DNA from: an uncultured cyanobacterium
Lineage (GTDB): Bacteria; Cyanobacteriota; Cyanobacteriia; Cyanobacteriales; Geitlerinemataceae
Reading direction: 5' to 3'
NCBI GenBank assembly: GCA_937899645.1
Contig: CALCCD010000037.1
Span: 1 to 40,513, forward strand
Length of the DNA stretch: 40,513 nucleotides
The number at the start of each line of letters is the position of its first letter. The stretch's first letter is position 1. Shown one piece after another: positions 1 through 8,925 of this stretch. A program made the translations under genes and the position numbers. A model generated the notes under the pieces. That model ran no database searches. It was not told the DNA's origin and saw only the letters and a list, made by a program, of their open reading frames with translations.

Positions 1-49
1 GGATGACGCAGACGCCGAAGACGATCGTGAGGTTGCGGGGCGGGCGCAT
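1..49 (-). CDS. Partial 5' end of a minus-strand gene leaving the window
   Basis: An ATG on the minus strand at 49 opens a frame that stays open to the left edge. It encodes about 16 residues beginning MRPPRNLTIVFGVCVI. The start is basic and is followed at once by hydrophobic residues, as in a signal peptide or an N-terminal membrane anchor. The product cannot be named from so little sequence. No strong Shine-Dalgarno is visible upstream. It could also be a chance frame. Confidence 0.4.
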   Translation of the reverse strand, partial: MRPPRNLTIVFGVCVI

Positions 50-325
50 GATAAAAGCAGGACTCGGCGGGCGACACGGCGCTACTGTGCCATTATCCCC
101 CCGGACACGAGCCTCGCAAGACTAAAGCCGCCTCGCCGCCGGGCTCTGAGATAACTGGGATATCGGCCAGGGTGGCAAAGACCTGCGGAGGGGGGCGCTG
201 CTCGTTTCGACAGACGGCCAAGCGCCACGATCGCCCTTCGCAAAAACATTGCCAGCTCGGCAGAACTCGGCGAGAAAAGTAAAATTTCTTTACACTGTTG
301 GACGACGAATCCTGCCGCCGCCGAT

Positions 326-517
326 ATGAGCAAGCGAACGCCCCAGCACCGCCTCGACGACGCCAACGACGCCCAAGATCTCGACGAGCTCGTAATCGAC
401 AGCCGAGGTACGAAGCGCGCCACCAAGTCCAAAGGCCGCAGACGCAACCGCCGCTACGAGAACAGGCTGCTTCGCAACACTGCAGACTTACTCGACGAAG
501 ACGCGGAGCTGGATTGA
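326..517 (+). CDS. Small basic conserved-type hypothetical protein (63 aa)
   Basis: This 63-residue protein has an acidic N-terminal third (DDANDAQDLDELVIDS) and a strongly basic middle (KSKGRRRNRRYENRLLR), and ends acidic (LLDEDAELD). The charge pattern and the RRRNRRYENRLL core look like a small cyanobacterial protein rather than a shadow frame. The basic patch suggests nucleic-acid or ribosome binding, but that is inference only. It is convergent with metH, with 18 bases between the stop codons. The overlapping frame at 298-546 reads as Arg/Pro-rich noise, so I preferred this one. I do not recognise a named family. Confidence 0.6.
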   Translation: MSKRTPQHRLDDANDAQDLDELVIDSRGTKRATKSKGRRRNRRYENRLLRNTADLLDEDAELD

Positions 518-535
518 GGCCAACGCGACGATCGC

Positions 536-3500
536 TTAGGCGCTGAAGTACTTAGCTGTCGGGTGATACACCGCAAACGCCGTTGTCGATTGCTCCGGAT
601 ACATCTGCTCGCTGTCGTCCATGTGCATCTTGATTCGCTCTGCTCCTAGCAGATCGAGCTGAATTTGCGAATCCAACACCTTCGGACAAGCCGGATAGCC
701 AAAGCTGTAGCGCGACCCCTGATAACGCTGCGCCAACATATCGCGAATATTGTCCGGCTCCAGGTCGCCAAAGCCCAGCTCGCAGCGAATCCGCGCGTGC
801 AGCCATTCTGCCATTGCTTCCGCCATCTGCACTGCCATGCCGTGGTAGTAGAGGTAGTTGGTGTAGTCGTCGCCCTCGAACAGTGTCTTGGCGTACTCGG
901 TGGCGATTTCGCCGACGGTGACGGCCTGCATCGGGAAGGCATCGACTTTTAGGCGATCGCCCGTCGCTTCCTTAGCGGCAACTTCCTTTGACAAGAAAAA
1001 GTCTGCGATACACAGACGTCGGTTCGACTTTTGGCGCGGAAACTCGAACTGTGCGACCGGTTCCGCATCCGCTGGGATCGTATTGTTATCGACGAGTTCG
1101 TGGCCGTAGATAAACAGGGTGTTGCCCTGAGCGAGGCAGGGGAAATAGCCGTAGATCGCGGTCGGCTCGAGGAGCTTTTCGCTCTCGATTTTTTCCTTCC
1201 AGTCGTCCAGAATCGGATGGACTTTTTCAGCGAGGAACTCGTCATATTCTTCACGGCTCTGGTCTCGTGGCTTGCGAAACTGCCACTGACCGGCGACGAG
1301 CGCCTGCATGTCCAAATGCCAATACAATTCCTGTATCGGGAAATCTTCCGGGGTGAGTAGCTTCGTTCCCCAGAACGGCGGCGCGGGTCGATCGATATCC
1401 ACCTCCACTGCCTCAGACCGATTGGTGTCGATAACCACCGGCTCGTCGGATTTCTTCTCTTTTTTCTCCTCGACTTCTTTCGGCTCCTTGAAATAGTCGT
1501 TGTTGTCCGCGTTACCGTTCAGGAAACCGCTGAAATCGTCCCAAGCACCGCCCTGTTTTGCGGGCATCAGGTCGTCCATAAAATTGAGATCGGAAAAGGC
1601 GTCGCGACCGTACACCACTTTGCCGTTATAAACGCGCTGACAGTCCTGGTGGACGAATTTTGGCGTCAGCGCTGCCCCGCCGAGAATCACCGGAACGCTG
1701 ATGCCCGCTTCGTTAAATGCCTCCAGGTTGTCCTTCATAAAGGCGGTGGACTTCACCAGTAGGCCGCTCATGGCGATGCAGTCCGCTTTGTGTTCTTCGT
1801 AGGCGTTGATGATGTTTTCCACGGGCTGCTTGATGCCGAGGTTGACCACCTTATAGCCGTTGTTGGTGAGGATGATATCGACGAGGTTTTTGCCGATGTC
1901 GTGGACGTCGCCTTTGACGGTGGCAATGAGAAACGTGCCTTTACCGGAGTCGTCTTCTTCTTTCTCCATGTGTGGCTCTAAGTGCGCCACTGCGGCCTTC
2001 ATGGTTTGTGCGGACTGAAGGACGAACGGGAGCTGCATTTGCCCGGAGCCGAACAGCTCGCCCACGACTTTCATGCCGTCGAGCAGGTGGTTGTTGACGA
2101 TATCGAGTGGCGGATATTTGCCGAGGGCTTCCTCGAGAGTGTCTTCGAGGCCGATGCGCTCGCCGTCGATGATGTGCAGGCGCAGGCGTTCTTCCAGGGG
2201 TTGGTCTTTGCTGATGGCCTCTTTTTTCTTGGTGGTTTTGCCTTCAAATAGCGTCGTCAGTTTGCCGAGCGGATCGTAGGTGCAGGCGTCACCCTCGAAT
2301 TCGCGCCGATCGTAAATCAGGTCGAGGCAGATTTTCTGGTGCTCGGGATCGATTTTTGCCAGGGGCAGAATTTTGTTCGCACTGACGATCGCCGAGTCCA
2401 TCCCGGCAGCCATACAGTCCGCGAGGAATACCGAGTTCAGCACCTGACGCGCGGCGGGGTTGAGACCGAAGGAAATGTTCGAGACGCCGAGGGTGACGTG
2501 GCAACCGGGCAGCTCTTGGGTGATGCGCCGGATCGAATGCACCGTCGCCAGGCCGTTTTCGCGGTCTTCTTCGATGCCGGTGGAGATGGGCAGCGCCAGC
2601 GGGTCGAAGAAAATCTCGCCGGGATCGATGCCGTATTCGACGATCGCGTTGTATGCCCGCGCTGCGATCTCGAACTTCTTGTCGGCAGTCCGCGCCATGC
2701 CGTCTTCGTCGATCGTACCGACCACGATGCCCGCGCCGTAGGTCTTCGCCAGCTCCAGAACCTTATAGAAGCGCTCCTCGCCGTCCTCGTAGTTGGTGGA
2801 GTTGATCAGGCATTTACCACCGGCCACCTTGAGGCCCGCTTCCATCTTCTGCCACTCGGTGGAGTCGAGCATCAGCGGCAGCTTGACGTTATTCACCAGG
2901 CGCGAAGCCAGCTCGTGCATATCGCTGACGCCGTCGCGACCGACGTAGTCCACGTTGACGTCGAGGATTTGCGCGCCCTCTTTTTCTTGCGATCGCGCGA
3001 TCGCCACCAGGCCGTCCCAATCCTCCTCGTTCAGCAGCGTCCGCACCTTCCGCGAGCCGCTGGCGTTGAGCCGCTCGCCGATAATCAGGAACGAGTTGTC
3101 TTGCTCGTAGGTTTGCGTGGAGTAAATCGACGCGGCCGATCGCTCGTAGTCCGGCACGCGCTCTTTCGGCGTCAGCCCTTCCGTCAGCTCCGCTAGTGCC
3201 GCGATGTGCGCCGGTCGCGTGCCGCAGCAGCCGCCGATCACCTGGACGCCCAGGTCTTCGATAAAGTGCATTAGCGACATCTTCAGCTCCATCGGCGTCA
3301 TGCGGTAGTGCGCCTGGCCGCCGACGTTCTCCGGCAAACCGGCATTGGGAATGCACGACACCACAAACGGCGAATGCTCCGACAGGTAGCGGATGTGATC
3401 CTTCATCAGATCGGGGCCGGTGGCGCAGTTCATGCCCATGATGTCGATGTTGTAAGGCTCCAGAATCGACACCGCTGCCGCGATTTCCGAGCCGACCAGC

Positions 3501-4108
3501 ATCGTGCCGAAGTTCTCGATCGTCACCGACACCATGATCGCGCGGCGCTCGCCTTTCTCTGTGAAAACGTCTTCGATCGCGTTCAGCGCCGACTTAATTT
3601 GCAGCACGTCCTGGCACGTCTCCACCAGGAACAGATCGACACCGCCATCGTATAAACCCTGCGCCTGAATCACGTAGCCGTCGTAAAGGGTGTCGTAATC
3701 GATGTGTCCCAGGGTCGGCAGCTTCGTTCCCGGCCCCATCGATCCGGCGACGAAGCGGGGCTTTTCGGGCGTGGAAAATTCATCGGCGACGCTTTTCGCC
3801 AGCTTGGCGGCATCGCGGTTGAGTTCGTAGGCTTTGTCGCCCAGATCGAACTCGGCTAGGGTAATCGGCGTGCCGCCAAAAGTGTCGGTCTCGATGACGT
3901 CTGCGCCCGCTTCTAGGAAGCCCCGGTGGACGATCGCCACGGCTTCCGGCTTGCTGTGCACCAGATACTCGTTGCAGCCTTCGTACACCTCGCCGCCGAA
4001 GTCCGCTGCGGTCAGCTCCTGGACTTGCAGGTTGGTTCCCATCGCGCCGTCGAAAACGATGACGGGGCGTTCGTGGCTGTGGAGGCGATCGAGAAAGGCG
4101 CTTTGCAT
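536..4108 (-). CDS. metH: Cobalamin-dependent methionine synthase
   Basis: MetH transfers a methyl group from 5-methyltetrahydrofolate to homocysteine through methylcobalamin, the last step of methionine synthesis. All four modules are present in 1190 residues, close to the usual length. The homocysteine domain (about 10-315) begins FDGAMGTN and carries the zinc cysteines Cys228 (GMNCATG) and Cys294/Cys295 (GGCCGTRP). The pterin domain (about 335-600) begins [12 protein letters not shown]. The B12 cap and binding domain (about 640-850) has the cobalt-ligand motif DVHDIGKN with His736 and the SGLLVKS loop. The C-terminal reactivation domain (about 905-1190) carries the AdoMet motif [10 protein letters not shown] near 1133-1142. 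A charged low-complexity linker (about 870-900) joins the last two modules. No cobalamin or SAM riboswitch is recognisable in the 100 bases upstream of the start. Confidence 0.98.
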   Translation of the reverse strand: MQSAFLDRLHSHERPVIVFDGAMGTNLQVQELTAADFGGEVYEGCNEYLVHSKPEAVAIVHRGFLEAGADVIETDTFGGTPITLAEFDLGDKAYELNRDAAKLAKSVADEFSTPEKPRFVAGSMGPGTKLPTLGHIDYDTLYDGYVIQAQGLYDGGVDLFLVETCQDVLQIKSALNAIEDVFTEKGERRAIMVSVTIENFGTMLVGSEIAAAVSILEPYNIDIMGMNCATGPDLMKDHIRYLSEHSPFVVSCIPNAGLPENVGGQAHYRMTPMELKMSLMHFIEDLGVQVIGGCCGTRPAHIAALAELTEGLTPKERVPDYERSAASIYSTQTYEQDNSFLIIGERLNASGSRKVRTLLNEEDWDGLVAIARSQEKEGAQILDVNVDYVGRDGVSDMHELASRLVNNVKLPLMLDSTEWQKMEAGLKVAGGKCLINSTNYEDGEERFYKVLELAKTYGAGIVVGTIDEDGMARTADKKFEIAARAYNAIVEYGIDPGEIFFDPLALPISTGIEEDRENGLATVHSIRRITQELPGCHVTLGVSNISFGLNPAARQVLNSVFLADCMAAGMDSAIVSANKILPLAKIDPEHQKICLDLIYDRREFEGDACTYDPLGKLTTLFEGKTTKKKEAISKDQPLEERLRLHIIDGERIGLEDTLEEALGKYPPLDIVNNHLLDGMKVVGELFGSGQMQLPFVLQSAQTMKAAVAHLEPHMEKEEDDSGKGTFLIATVKGDVHDIGKNLVDIILTNNGYKVVNLGIKQPVENIINAYEEHKADCIAMSGLLVKSTAFMKDNLEAFNEAGISVPVILGGAALTPKFVHQDCQRVYNGKVVYGRDAFSDLNFMDDLMPAKQGGAWDDFSGFLNGNADNNDYFKEPKEVEEKKEKKSDEPVVIDTNRSEAVEVDIDRPAPPFWGTKLLTPEDFPIQELYWHLDMQALVAGQWQFRKPRDQSREEYDEFLAEKVHPILDDWKEKIESEKLLEPTAIYGYFPCLAQGNTLFIYGHELVDNNTIPADAEPVAQFEFPRQKSNRRLCIADFFLSKEVAAKEATGDRLKVDAFPMQAVTVGEIATEYAKTLFEGDDYTNYLYYHGMAVQMAEAMAEWLHARIRCELGFGDLEPDNIRDMLAQRYQGSRYSFGYPACPKVLDSQIQLDLLGAERIKMHMDDSEQMYPEQSTTAFAVYHPTAKYFSA

Positions 4109-4213
4109 GGTCGCGGGAAAGATGCGAGACGAGAATATGTAACGTAACGATTAAGACATTATGGCAAAAGCCCATGCCGATCGCTTCGCTCCATCGCGGT
4201 GCTTGCGATCGGC

Positions 4214-4864
4214 CTAGGATTTGTCGGGCTCGAGCCAATCGATCAGGGTGCGGTGGAGCTTGTGGGTTTCGAGAGCGATCGAGTGGTCGGGAAATCGATA
4301 GTGGCGCTCGCGATCGCCCGGCTCGTTGACGGTCATGACAATGTACTTGTGGCGCTGGTGGCTGGTGGAGGAGTATTCGGAGTAGAGGTTAAAGACGGTG
4401 ATGCGATCGCGGCGGACGATAAAGGGCTCGTCGTAGCCGAGGCTAAAGCAGCGTAGGGCGAAGTAGTCGGAGGTCAGGAGCAGACCGTAGCGCTTTTCGC
4501 CGGTACGTCGCTCGCGCCAGCTTTCGCGCAAACCGCGCACATCAAGTTCCAGCGTTGGCCAATAGTTGAGGAGCGGACAGGTGCCGACGACGAGCGCGAT
4601 GCCGAGGAAGAGGACGACGACGAGCTGGGTCGGCCGATCTGAGTTGAGAAAATTGCGGATGTAGGTTTGGGACTGGTCGGAGCCGTTGAAGAGGGACAGG
4701 ACGACGCCGACGATCGCAACGAAGGGGATGATGTAAGCGATCGCGGCGAACGGCAAGCTAAACCACAGGCTGAAGTAGGTGCAGGGGACGAACTGGCCGC
4801 CCTGGCGATCGAGGGTTCCGGTGTGGAAGGCGGTAACGAGCTGTTCGGTGGTGGGCGATCGCAT
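4214..4864 (-). CDS. Two-helix membrane protein of unknown function
   Basis: This 216-residue protein starts MRSPTTEQLVTAF. Two hydrophobic segments follow: one around residues 30-58 (SLWFSLPFAAIAYIIPFVAI and on) and one around 78-98 (LVVVLFLGIALVVGTCPLL). A soluble C-terminal half of about 110 residues comes next (ESWRERRTGEKRYGLLLTSD ... HYRFPDHSIALETHKLHRTL). The layout resembles small membrane proteins with a PH-like cytoplasmic domain, but I see no diagnostic motif and do not name it. An upstream ATG at 4975 would add 37 residues, but that stretch is uncharacteristic and would run into the divergent pseudouridine synthase start at 4974. I therefore took the start at 4864. Confidence 0.75.
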   Translation of the reverse strand: MRSPTTEQLVTAFHTGTLDRQGGQFVPCTYFSLWFSLPFAAIAYIIPFVAIVGVVLSLFNGSDQSQTYIRNFLNSDRPTQLVVVLFLGIALVVGTCPLLNYWPTLELDVRGLRESWRERRTGEKRYGLLLTSDYFALRCFSLGYDEPFIVRRDRITVFNLYSEYSSTSHQRHKYIVMTVNEPGDRERHYRFPDHSIALETHKLHRTLIDWLEPDKS

Positions 4865-4973
4865 CTGTCTGACGGGCTTTGGGGCGAAACGAACGATCGA
4901 TGCGTCGGACTCGTATATCCTGTTCGACACGGCGACTGCTGTCAGTCGCGCGTTCGAGCTGGGGACGCAAATC

Positions 4974-5618
4974 ATGGCAAAATCCCGTCGCTATCTTCTG
5001 TTTTACAAACCCTACGGCGTCCTGTGCCAGTTTGAAGATCGCAGCGAGTCGCCGCGTCCGACGCTCAAGGGCTACATCGACGTGCCGCGCGTCTACCCTG
5101 TCGGTCGGCTCGATCGCGACAGCGAAGGGCTGTTGCTGCTCACCGACAACGGCACACTCCAGAACCGTTTGCTAGAGCCCCGCTACCGCAAGCCGAAGAC
5201 CTATTGGGTGCAGGTCGAAGGCGTCCCGGATGAAGCGGCCCTCGAGGCGCTGCGCCAGGGAGTGACGATCCGGGACTATCGCACGCGCCCTGCCGACGTA
5301 CGCCGCCTCGATCGCGAGCCCGACTTGCCGCCGCGCGACCCGCCGATCCGGTTTCGGAAAAACGTCCCGACCACTTGGATAGAGCTCGTAATAACTGAGG
5401 GACGCAACCGCCAGGTGCGACGCATGACTGCTGCCGTGGGCTTCCCGACGCTGCGGCTCGTGCGCGTCGCGATCGCCAACTTGACGATCGACGCCCTCGA
5501 ACCGGGCCAGTGGCGCGACTTGACCGATGCCGAGCGTGACGGGCTTCACCGACTGTGCGGTTTCACTGCGTCTTCTCCCGCCGCCCCGCGCCGATCGCGT
5601 TCCCGGCGTCGCCGTTAG
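4974..5618 (+). CDS. rluE: rRNA large-subunit pseudouridine synthase, RsuA/RluE family
   Basis: RsuA-family enzymes isomerise a specific rRNA uridine to pseudouridine. This 214-residue protein opens MAKSRRYLLFYKPYGVLCQF and lacks the N-terminal S4 domain of RsuA and RluB, which matches the short RluE subgroup. The catalytic Asp lies in VGRLDRDSEGLLLLT (about 43-57). The family motif EGRNRQVRRMTAAVGFPTLRLVR is recognisable near 141-160. In E. coli RluE modifies a U in 23S rRNA domain V; that specificity is inferred here from the domain layout. The C-terminus ends in a basic Arg/Ser tail (PRRSRSRRRR), which is unusual. I chose the ATG at 4974 because homology begins there. The longer frame upstream overlaps the divergent membrane-protein gene. 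Confidence 0.9.
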   Translation: MAKSRRYLLFYKPYGVLCQFEDRSESPRPTLKGYIDVPRVYPVGRLDRDSEGLLLLTDNGTLQNRLLEPRYRKPKTYWVQVEGVPDEAALEALRQGVTIRDYRTRPADVRRLDREPDLPPRDPPIRFRKNVPTTWIELVITEGRNRQVRRMTAAVGFPTLRLVRVAIANLTIDALEPGQWRDLTDAERDGLHRLCGFTASSPAAPRRSRSRRRR

Positions 5619-5726
5619 AAACCATCGTCGCGATTTCAGATGCGGCTCTCGCCTGGGTGGCGATGCCGGACTCACGTCGGAGTGATGCCGGGGTCAAACC
5701 GGAGCGTCCGATCGGCGATCGCGGTT

Positions 5727-5756
5727 TTGCTGGCGCTCGTCGGCATCGCCTAGACT
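5727..5756 (+). promoter_or_regulatory. Possible sigma-70-type promoter for the PP2C gene
   Basis: TTGCTG (5727-5732) and TAGACT (5751-5756) are separated by 18 bases. They lie about 85 bases upstream of the PP2C start codon. Both hexamers deviate from consensus, so this is only a candidate. Confidence 0.3.
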
Positions 5757-5838
5757 TGACGCTCATCTAACCGAGCTCCAGCGTGCATCGATTTGGGCTG
5801 CCAGCCGCCCGTCCGTTTTTTTCCAGCACCTCGCTTCT

Positions 5839-7215
5839 ATGCCCGAACCGACGGACACCACACCTCCTTTCCAAACGCGTGCCGATCGCAGTTCGGGCGG
5901 TCGGGCTCCGATGCCGCCCGACGCGCTCGACTGCGAACAGTACGGCACGACCGATCGGCGCATCCCATTCGTGCAATCTTGGATAAACGTGGCCGGAGCG
6001 CCACAGCAAAAATTCGCCTGGATGCACCAAATGCTGGATTTATGGGTCGGCCTTGGCGTACTGGCCTGCCAAAAGAGCGTCCTTTCCTTGGAAAATCTCG
6101 TGGTCGATGCCCGCGCCCACGTTTGCATCGAGCGTCTGATTCGCGACTTGCCAACGTCGCATCCCCGTGCGGCAGACTCGCCCAAAGCGCGAACGGCAGG
6201 CCCGCCCGACCTACGCGCCCTGGCCGACCTCTGGCAGGCGTTGCCGCATTCGTCTGTCCCCAGTACGGCCAACGCCGATCGCGCGATCTCCACCGCCCTC
6301 GCCGAGATCGAGCGCACGCCAAATCTAACGGTCGCCCGACTGCGCCGCATCCTCGACAAGCACGATCGCGCCCACCGCCCCGCCCGCCGAATCGAAGCCG
6401 ATGCAAAACCGCGCCTCGAAGTCGAGCGCGCGGCCCGCACCGATGTCGGCCGCCAGCGCGCCCGCAACGAAGACACCTTTGCGATGTGGGAACGGCGCGA
6501 TCGCCATGCGAGCCCCGACGGTGAGGACGAGTCCCTGCGCGGCCTGTACGTGCTCTGCGACGGCATGGGCGGCCACGCCAGCGGCGACGCAGCCAGCCAG
6601 CTCGCCGCCCAAACGGCGATCGACTTTTTCCAGTCCCACTGGCAGGGCGAGATGCCCGGTCGCGAAACCATCCTCGACGGCATCTTCGCTGCCAACCGCG
6701 CCGTCTACAGCGCCAACCAGTCCGATCGGGCGGAGGGCTTCGGACGGATGGGCACGACCCTCGTGGCGCTGCTGCTTCACGACACCCAAGCGACGATCGT
6801 CAACGTCGGCGATAGCCGCCTATATCGCTACACCCGCAGTCGCGGCCTCGAGCAGCTCACCACCGACAGCGATTTTGCCAACGCGCTGATCCGCAACGGT
6901 ACGCCCGCCAGCCGCGCCTACCGCCACCCCAACGCCCACCAGCTCACCCAGGCGATCGGCCCCTACGATGAAGATGCCCTCGATCCCGACCTGTACGCGC
7001 TGACGATCGAAGAGGACTCGCTCTTCCTGCTGGCCTCAGATGGCCTCACCGATCGCGAGCTGCTGGGACGACCGGACGTGCCGTCTTTCGAGGCGATGCT
7101 CGACCCGCAGTCCAGCCTCGATCGCGCCGCTTCCGAGCTAGTTCACTTCGCCAACCGCGAGAACGGCCACGACAACATCACCGTTATCCTGGTGCGCGTC
7201 CGCATTCTGCTCTGA
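5839..7215 (+). CDS. PP2C-family serine/threonine protein phosphatase with a novel N-terminal region
   Basis: This 458-residue protein has a C-terminal PP2C (PPM) domain that removes phosphate from Ser/Thr using two metal ions. The domain covers about 195-455. Visible motifs are RARNEDTF (207-214), VLCDGMGGHASGD (238-250) with metal ligand Asp241, MGTTLVALLL (304-313), NVGDSRLYRY (322-331), LLASDGLTD (397-405) with Asp401, and GHDNITVI (443-450) with Asp445. The key acidic residues are therefore present. The first 190 residues match nothing I recognise. They contain one hydrophobic patch around 62-82 and a Pro/Ala-rich stretch, and could be a sensor or localisation domain. The gene stands alone and is convergent with the small gene at 7248. 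An internal ATG at residue 25 is a possible alternative start. Confidence 0.9.
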   Translation: MPEPTDTTPPFQTRADRSSGGRAPMPPDALDCEQYGTTDRRIPFVQSWINVAGAPQQKFAWMHQMLDLWVGLGVLACQKSVLSLENLVVDARAHVCIERLIRDLPTSHPRAADSPKARTAGPPDLRALADLWQALPHSSVPSTANADRAISTALAEIERTPNLTVARLRRILDKHDRAHRPARRIEADAKPRLEVERAARTDVGRQRARNEDTFAMWERRDRHASPDGEDESLRGLYVLCDGMGGHASGDAASQLAAQTAIDFFQSHWQGEMPGRETILDGIFAANRAVYSANQSDRAEGFGRMGTTLVALLLHDTQATIVNVGDSRLYRYTRSRGLEQLTTDSDFANALIRNGTPASRAYRHPNAHQLTQAIGPYDEDALDPDLYALTIEEDSLFLLASDGLTDRELLGRPDVPSFEAMLDPQSSLDRAASELVHFANRENGHDNITVILVRVRILL

Positions 7216-7247
7216 TGCCCCCTACTGTTGCTGGAATTTGCTGGCGT

Positions 7248-7484
7248 TTACTGCGGCTGGCACTTCCCGGCGCGAATTAGCCCGACGCGTCTGGCGATCG
7301 CTTCCGGTGGCGAAGCAAACGGCCCCCAACGCTTGACGATCTCGTCTTCGGCCGGTAAAGCCGCCGATTCGACGATCTCGCAGGGGATGCTTTCGGCGCG
7401 TTTGACGATATACCAGCCGCCGTCTGGAGAGTCAGGTTTCGAGGAGCCAGATTTCGGGGAGTCAGATTTTGGGGAGTCAGACAT
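7248..7484 (-). CDS. Small cyanobacterial-type hypothetical protein with N-terminal SDSPK repeats
   Basis: This 78-residue protein starts MSDSPKSDSPKSG. Residues 2-21 are four five-residue repeats of the type S-D-S-P-K, encoded by a 15-bp tandem repeat. The remainder is a compact domain beginning GGWYIVKR, with CEIVES and then WGPFASPPEAIARRVGLIRA at the end. This Trp-Gly-Pro and ARRVGLIRAGKCQP signature looks like a conserved small cyanobacterial protein, but I know no function. The longer frame running upstream to 7724 overlaps pilD and has shadow composition, so the ATG at 7484 is used. It is convergent with the PP2C gene, 32 bases away, and lies downstream of pilD on the same strand. Confidence 0.75.
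   Translation of the reverse strand: MSDSPKSDSPKSGSSKPDSPDGGWYIVKRAESIPCEIVESAALPAEDEIVKRWGPFASPPEAIARRVGLIRAGKCQPQ
7422..7481 (-). repeat. 15-bp coding tandem repeat, four imperfect copies
   Basis: Read on the minus strand, the units are TCTGACTCCCCAAAA, TCTGACTCCCCGAAA, TCTGGCTCCTCGAAA and CCTGACTCTCCAGAC. The copies start immediately after the start codon of the 78-residue gene and keep its reading frame. Copy-number change would alter protein length in steps of five residues without a frameshift. Confidence 0.85.
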
Positions 7485-7551
7485 GATGCGAACCTGTTGA
7501 GAAGAACGGATGCAAGATCGCCGCAAAACGATTGGGCTCGATCGTAGCGGG

Positions 7552-8406
7552 TCAAGCGGCAGGCAGGAAAAACTGGAGATAGGCATCAACGATCGCGCGT
7601 CCCCAGACTGCCGACACCAGCGCGCCGATCGCCAGGAACGGCCCGAAGGGAATCGGTTGCGAGCGCCGGGTGCGATCGAGCCGGATCGCCACGCTACCCA
7701 CCGCCGCCCCGATCGCGCAGGCAACGAGCAGCGTCAGCGGCACGAACGTCCAGCCCAGCCACGCCCCGATACCCGCCATCAGCTTGCTGTCGCCTGCACC
7801 CATCGCCTCTTTGCGAAAGGCGATCGAGGCGAGCGTCCGCAGGGCATCGAGCCCCAAGAGCCCGACGAGCGCGCCCACCAGGCTGGCGAACACCGCCGCG
7901 CCCGCCGCTTCGAGATTGGCCGCGATCGCCACCTCGGGCCGCCACGCGCCGACGGTATTCAGCACCGTGCCCGCCACGACGCCCCACTGTGTCAGCGGGT
8001 TCGGTAGTGTCAGCGTATCGAGGTCGATCGCCGAGAGGGCCAGCAGCCACGAGGCCATCATCCACTGGCCGAACAGCGCGATCGACCAGGTCGCCCCATT
8101 AGCAAAGAACAGCCCCAGAAACAGCAAGCCCGTCAGCGCCTCGACGAGAGGATAGCGGACGGGAATCGGTGTGTGGCAGTGGGCACAGCGACCGCGCAGC
8201 CGCAGCCAGCCGAGGACGGGGATATTTTCCGTCGGGCCGAGGGCGTGCAAACAGTGGGGGCAGCGTGACGGCGGCCACAGCAGCGACAGCCCCGCCGGAA
8301 TGCGATAGATAACGACATTGAGGAAGCTGCCGATCGCGCAGCCTGTCGCCAGCACGATCGCCGACTCGATCGCCCGCACCGTCAGCAGAATCGCGTCGCT
8401 ACCCAT
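7552..8406 (-). CDS. pilD: Type IV prepilin peptidase / N-methyltransferase
   Basis: PilD cleaves the leader of type IV prepilins at the membrane and methylates the new N-terminus. The 284-residue protein has the expected multi-helix layout. The N-terminal cytoplasmic domain has SFLNVVIYRIP (27-37) and the two zinc-type CxxC pairs Cys49/Cys52 (CPHC) and Cys74/Cys77 (CAHC). The peptidase acidic residues are in SAIDLDTLTLPN (125-136) and in GAGDSKL (203-209) with Asp206. The usual second motif is GxGD followed by K, which is kept here. The start overlaps the stop of an upstream small gene by 8 bases, so the two are probably translated from one mRNA. No other pilus gene is in the window. Confidence 0.96.
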   Translation of the reverse strand: MGSDAILLTVRAIESAIVLATGCAIGSFLNVVIYRIPAGLSLLWPPSRCPHCLHALGPTENIPVLGWLRLRGRCAHCHTPIPVRYPLVEALTGLLFLGLFFANGATWSIALFGQWMMASWLLALSAIDLDTLTLPNPLTQWGVVAGTVLNTVGAWRPEVAIAANLEAAGAAVFASLVGALVGLLGLDALRTLASIAFRKEAMGAGDSKLMAGIGAWLGWTFVPLTLLVACAIGAAVGSVAIRLDRTRRSQPIPFGPFLAIGALVSAVWGRAIVDAYLQFFLPAA

Positions 8407-8644
8407 CGATCGGTGCGATTAGGTTCAGCGGAATAAAGCGCTCCTGGGGCAGTAGCGGCTGCGGGCGGACGATCGTCCGGGCACGGTGGCTGACGCGATC
8501 GACAACCACCCCGAGTGGGCGGGCGGTGCTGGATTGACCGGTACGCTCGAGGTCTTGGAGGTAAATCTGGTAGCAGTCGCGGGCGGCTCGAATCAAAATG
8601 GGCTGGAGGACTCCGGCGGGGTCGCGGGGGGTCGGCTCTCGCAT
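8399..8644 (-). CDS. Small hypothetical protein overlapping pilD
   Basis: This 81-residue protein begins MREPTPRDPAGVLQPILIRA and ends in its stop at 8399, 8 bases inside the pilD start region. It is soluble, with an amphipathic N-terminal helix (LQPILIRAARDCYQIYLQDL) and a C-terminal beta-like half (GVVVDRVSHRARTIVRPQPL). I do not recognise a family. Its support comes from the tight overlap with pilD on the same strand and from protein-like composition. The overlap suggests co-translation, but no link to pilus assembly can be claimed from sequence. Confidence 0.55.
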   Translation of the reverse strand: MREPTPRDPAGVLQPILIRAARDCYQIYLQDLERTGQSSTARPLGVVVDRVSHRARTIVRPQPLLPQERFIPLNLIAPIDG

Positions 8645-8925
8645 GGCGTTAGGCTCAGTCGATCGGGGCGCGGGCGATCCGGACGAAGGCGGAGCGGTTC
8701 GGATCGCGGGCGATGCGCCTTTAGCTTACCGGAGGGATCTCGCTTCGGCCCATTCGCGCCGATCTATTTTGTCGGTCAAACGCACGAAAAAAACGAACGC
8801 AAAACTCGAAGCAGGCGAGGACGCCTGCGCTACGGCTGTTTTCTCTTTCCATTCCTTCCGTCGCGCGGACATCTTGCCCGCAGCGAGCCCTCCCCGATTC
8901 GAGGGCGTGCGCGTTTTCCCGGCTT
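8645..8925. other. Intergenic region between FBPase and the pilD unit
   Basis: No gene is visible over 281 bases. The region holds the degraded palindromic element at 8811-8881 and an A-rich patch around 8788-8813. Confidence 0.7.
8811..8881. repeat. Degraded dispersed palindromic element (GCAGGCGAGGACGCCTGCGC type)
   Basis: The left arm at 8811-8833 reads GCAGGCGAGGACGCCTGCGC followed by TAC. The right arm at 8860-8881 is a mutated inverted copy (GTCGCGCGGACATCTTGCCC...). A 26-base spacer lies between them. A better-preserved copy lies at 26911-26977. This is a MITE- or REP-like repeat of the sort common between cyanobacterial genes. Confidence 0.7.

Noticed and set aside
82-447. Minus-strand 121-aa frame at the left end
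   Set aside because: It overlaps the small basic protein gene, is Ser/Arg-rich with no motif, and is probably a shadow frame.
2339-3196. Plus-strand 285-aa frame inside metH
   Set aside because: It is the complement of a conserved metH region, and its composition is typical of a shadow frame.
4109-4213. Cobalamin or SAM riboswitch upstream of metH
   Set aside because: I looked for the conserved B12-box and SAM-aptamer segments in the roughly 100-base leader and saw neither. The space is also too short for a full cobalamin riboswitch.
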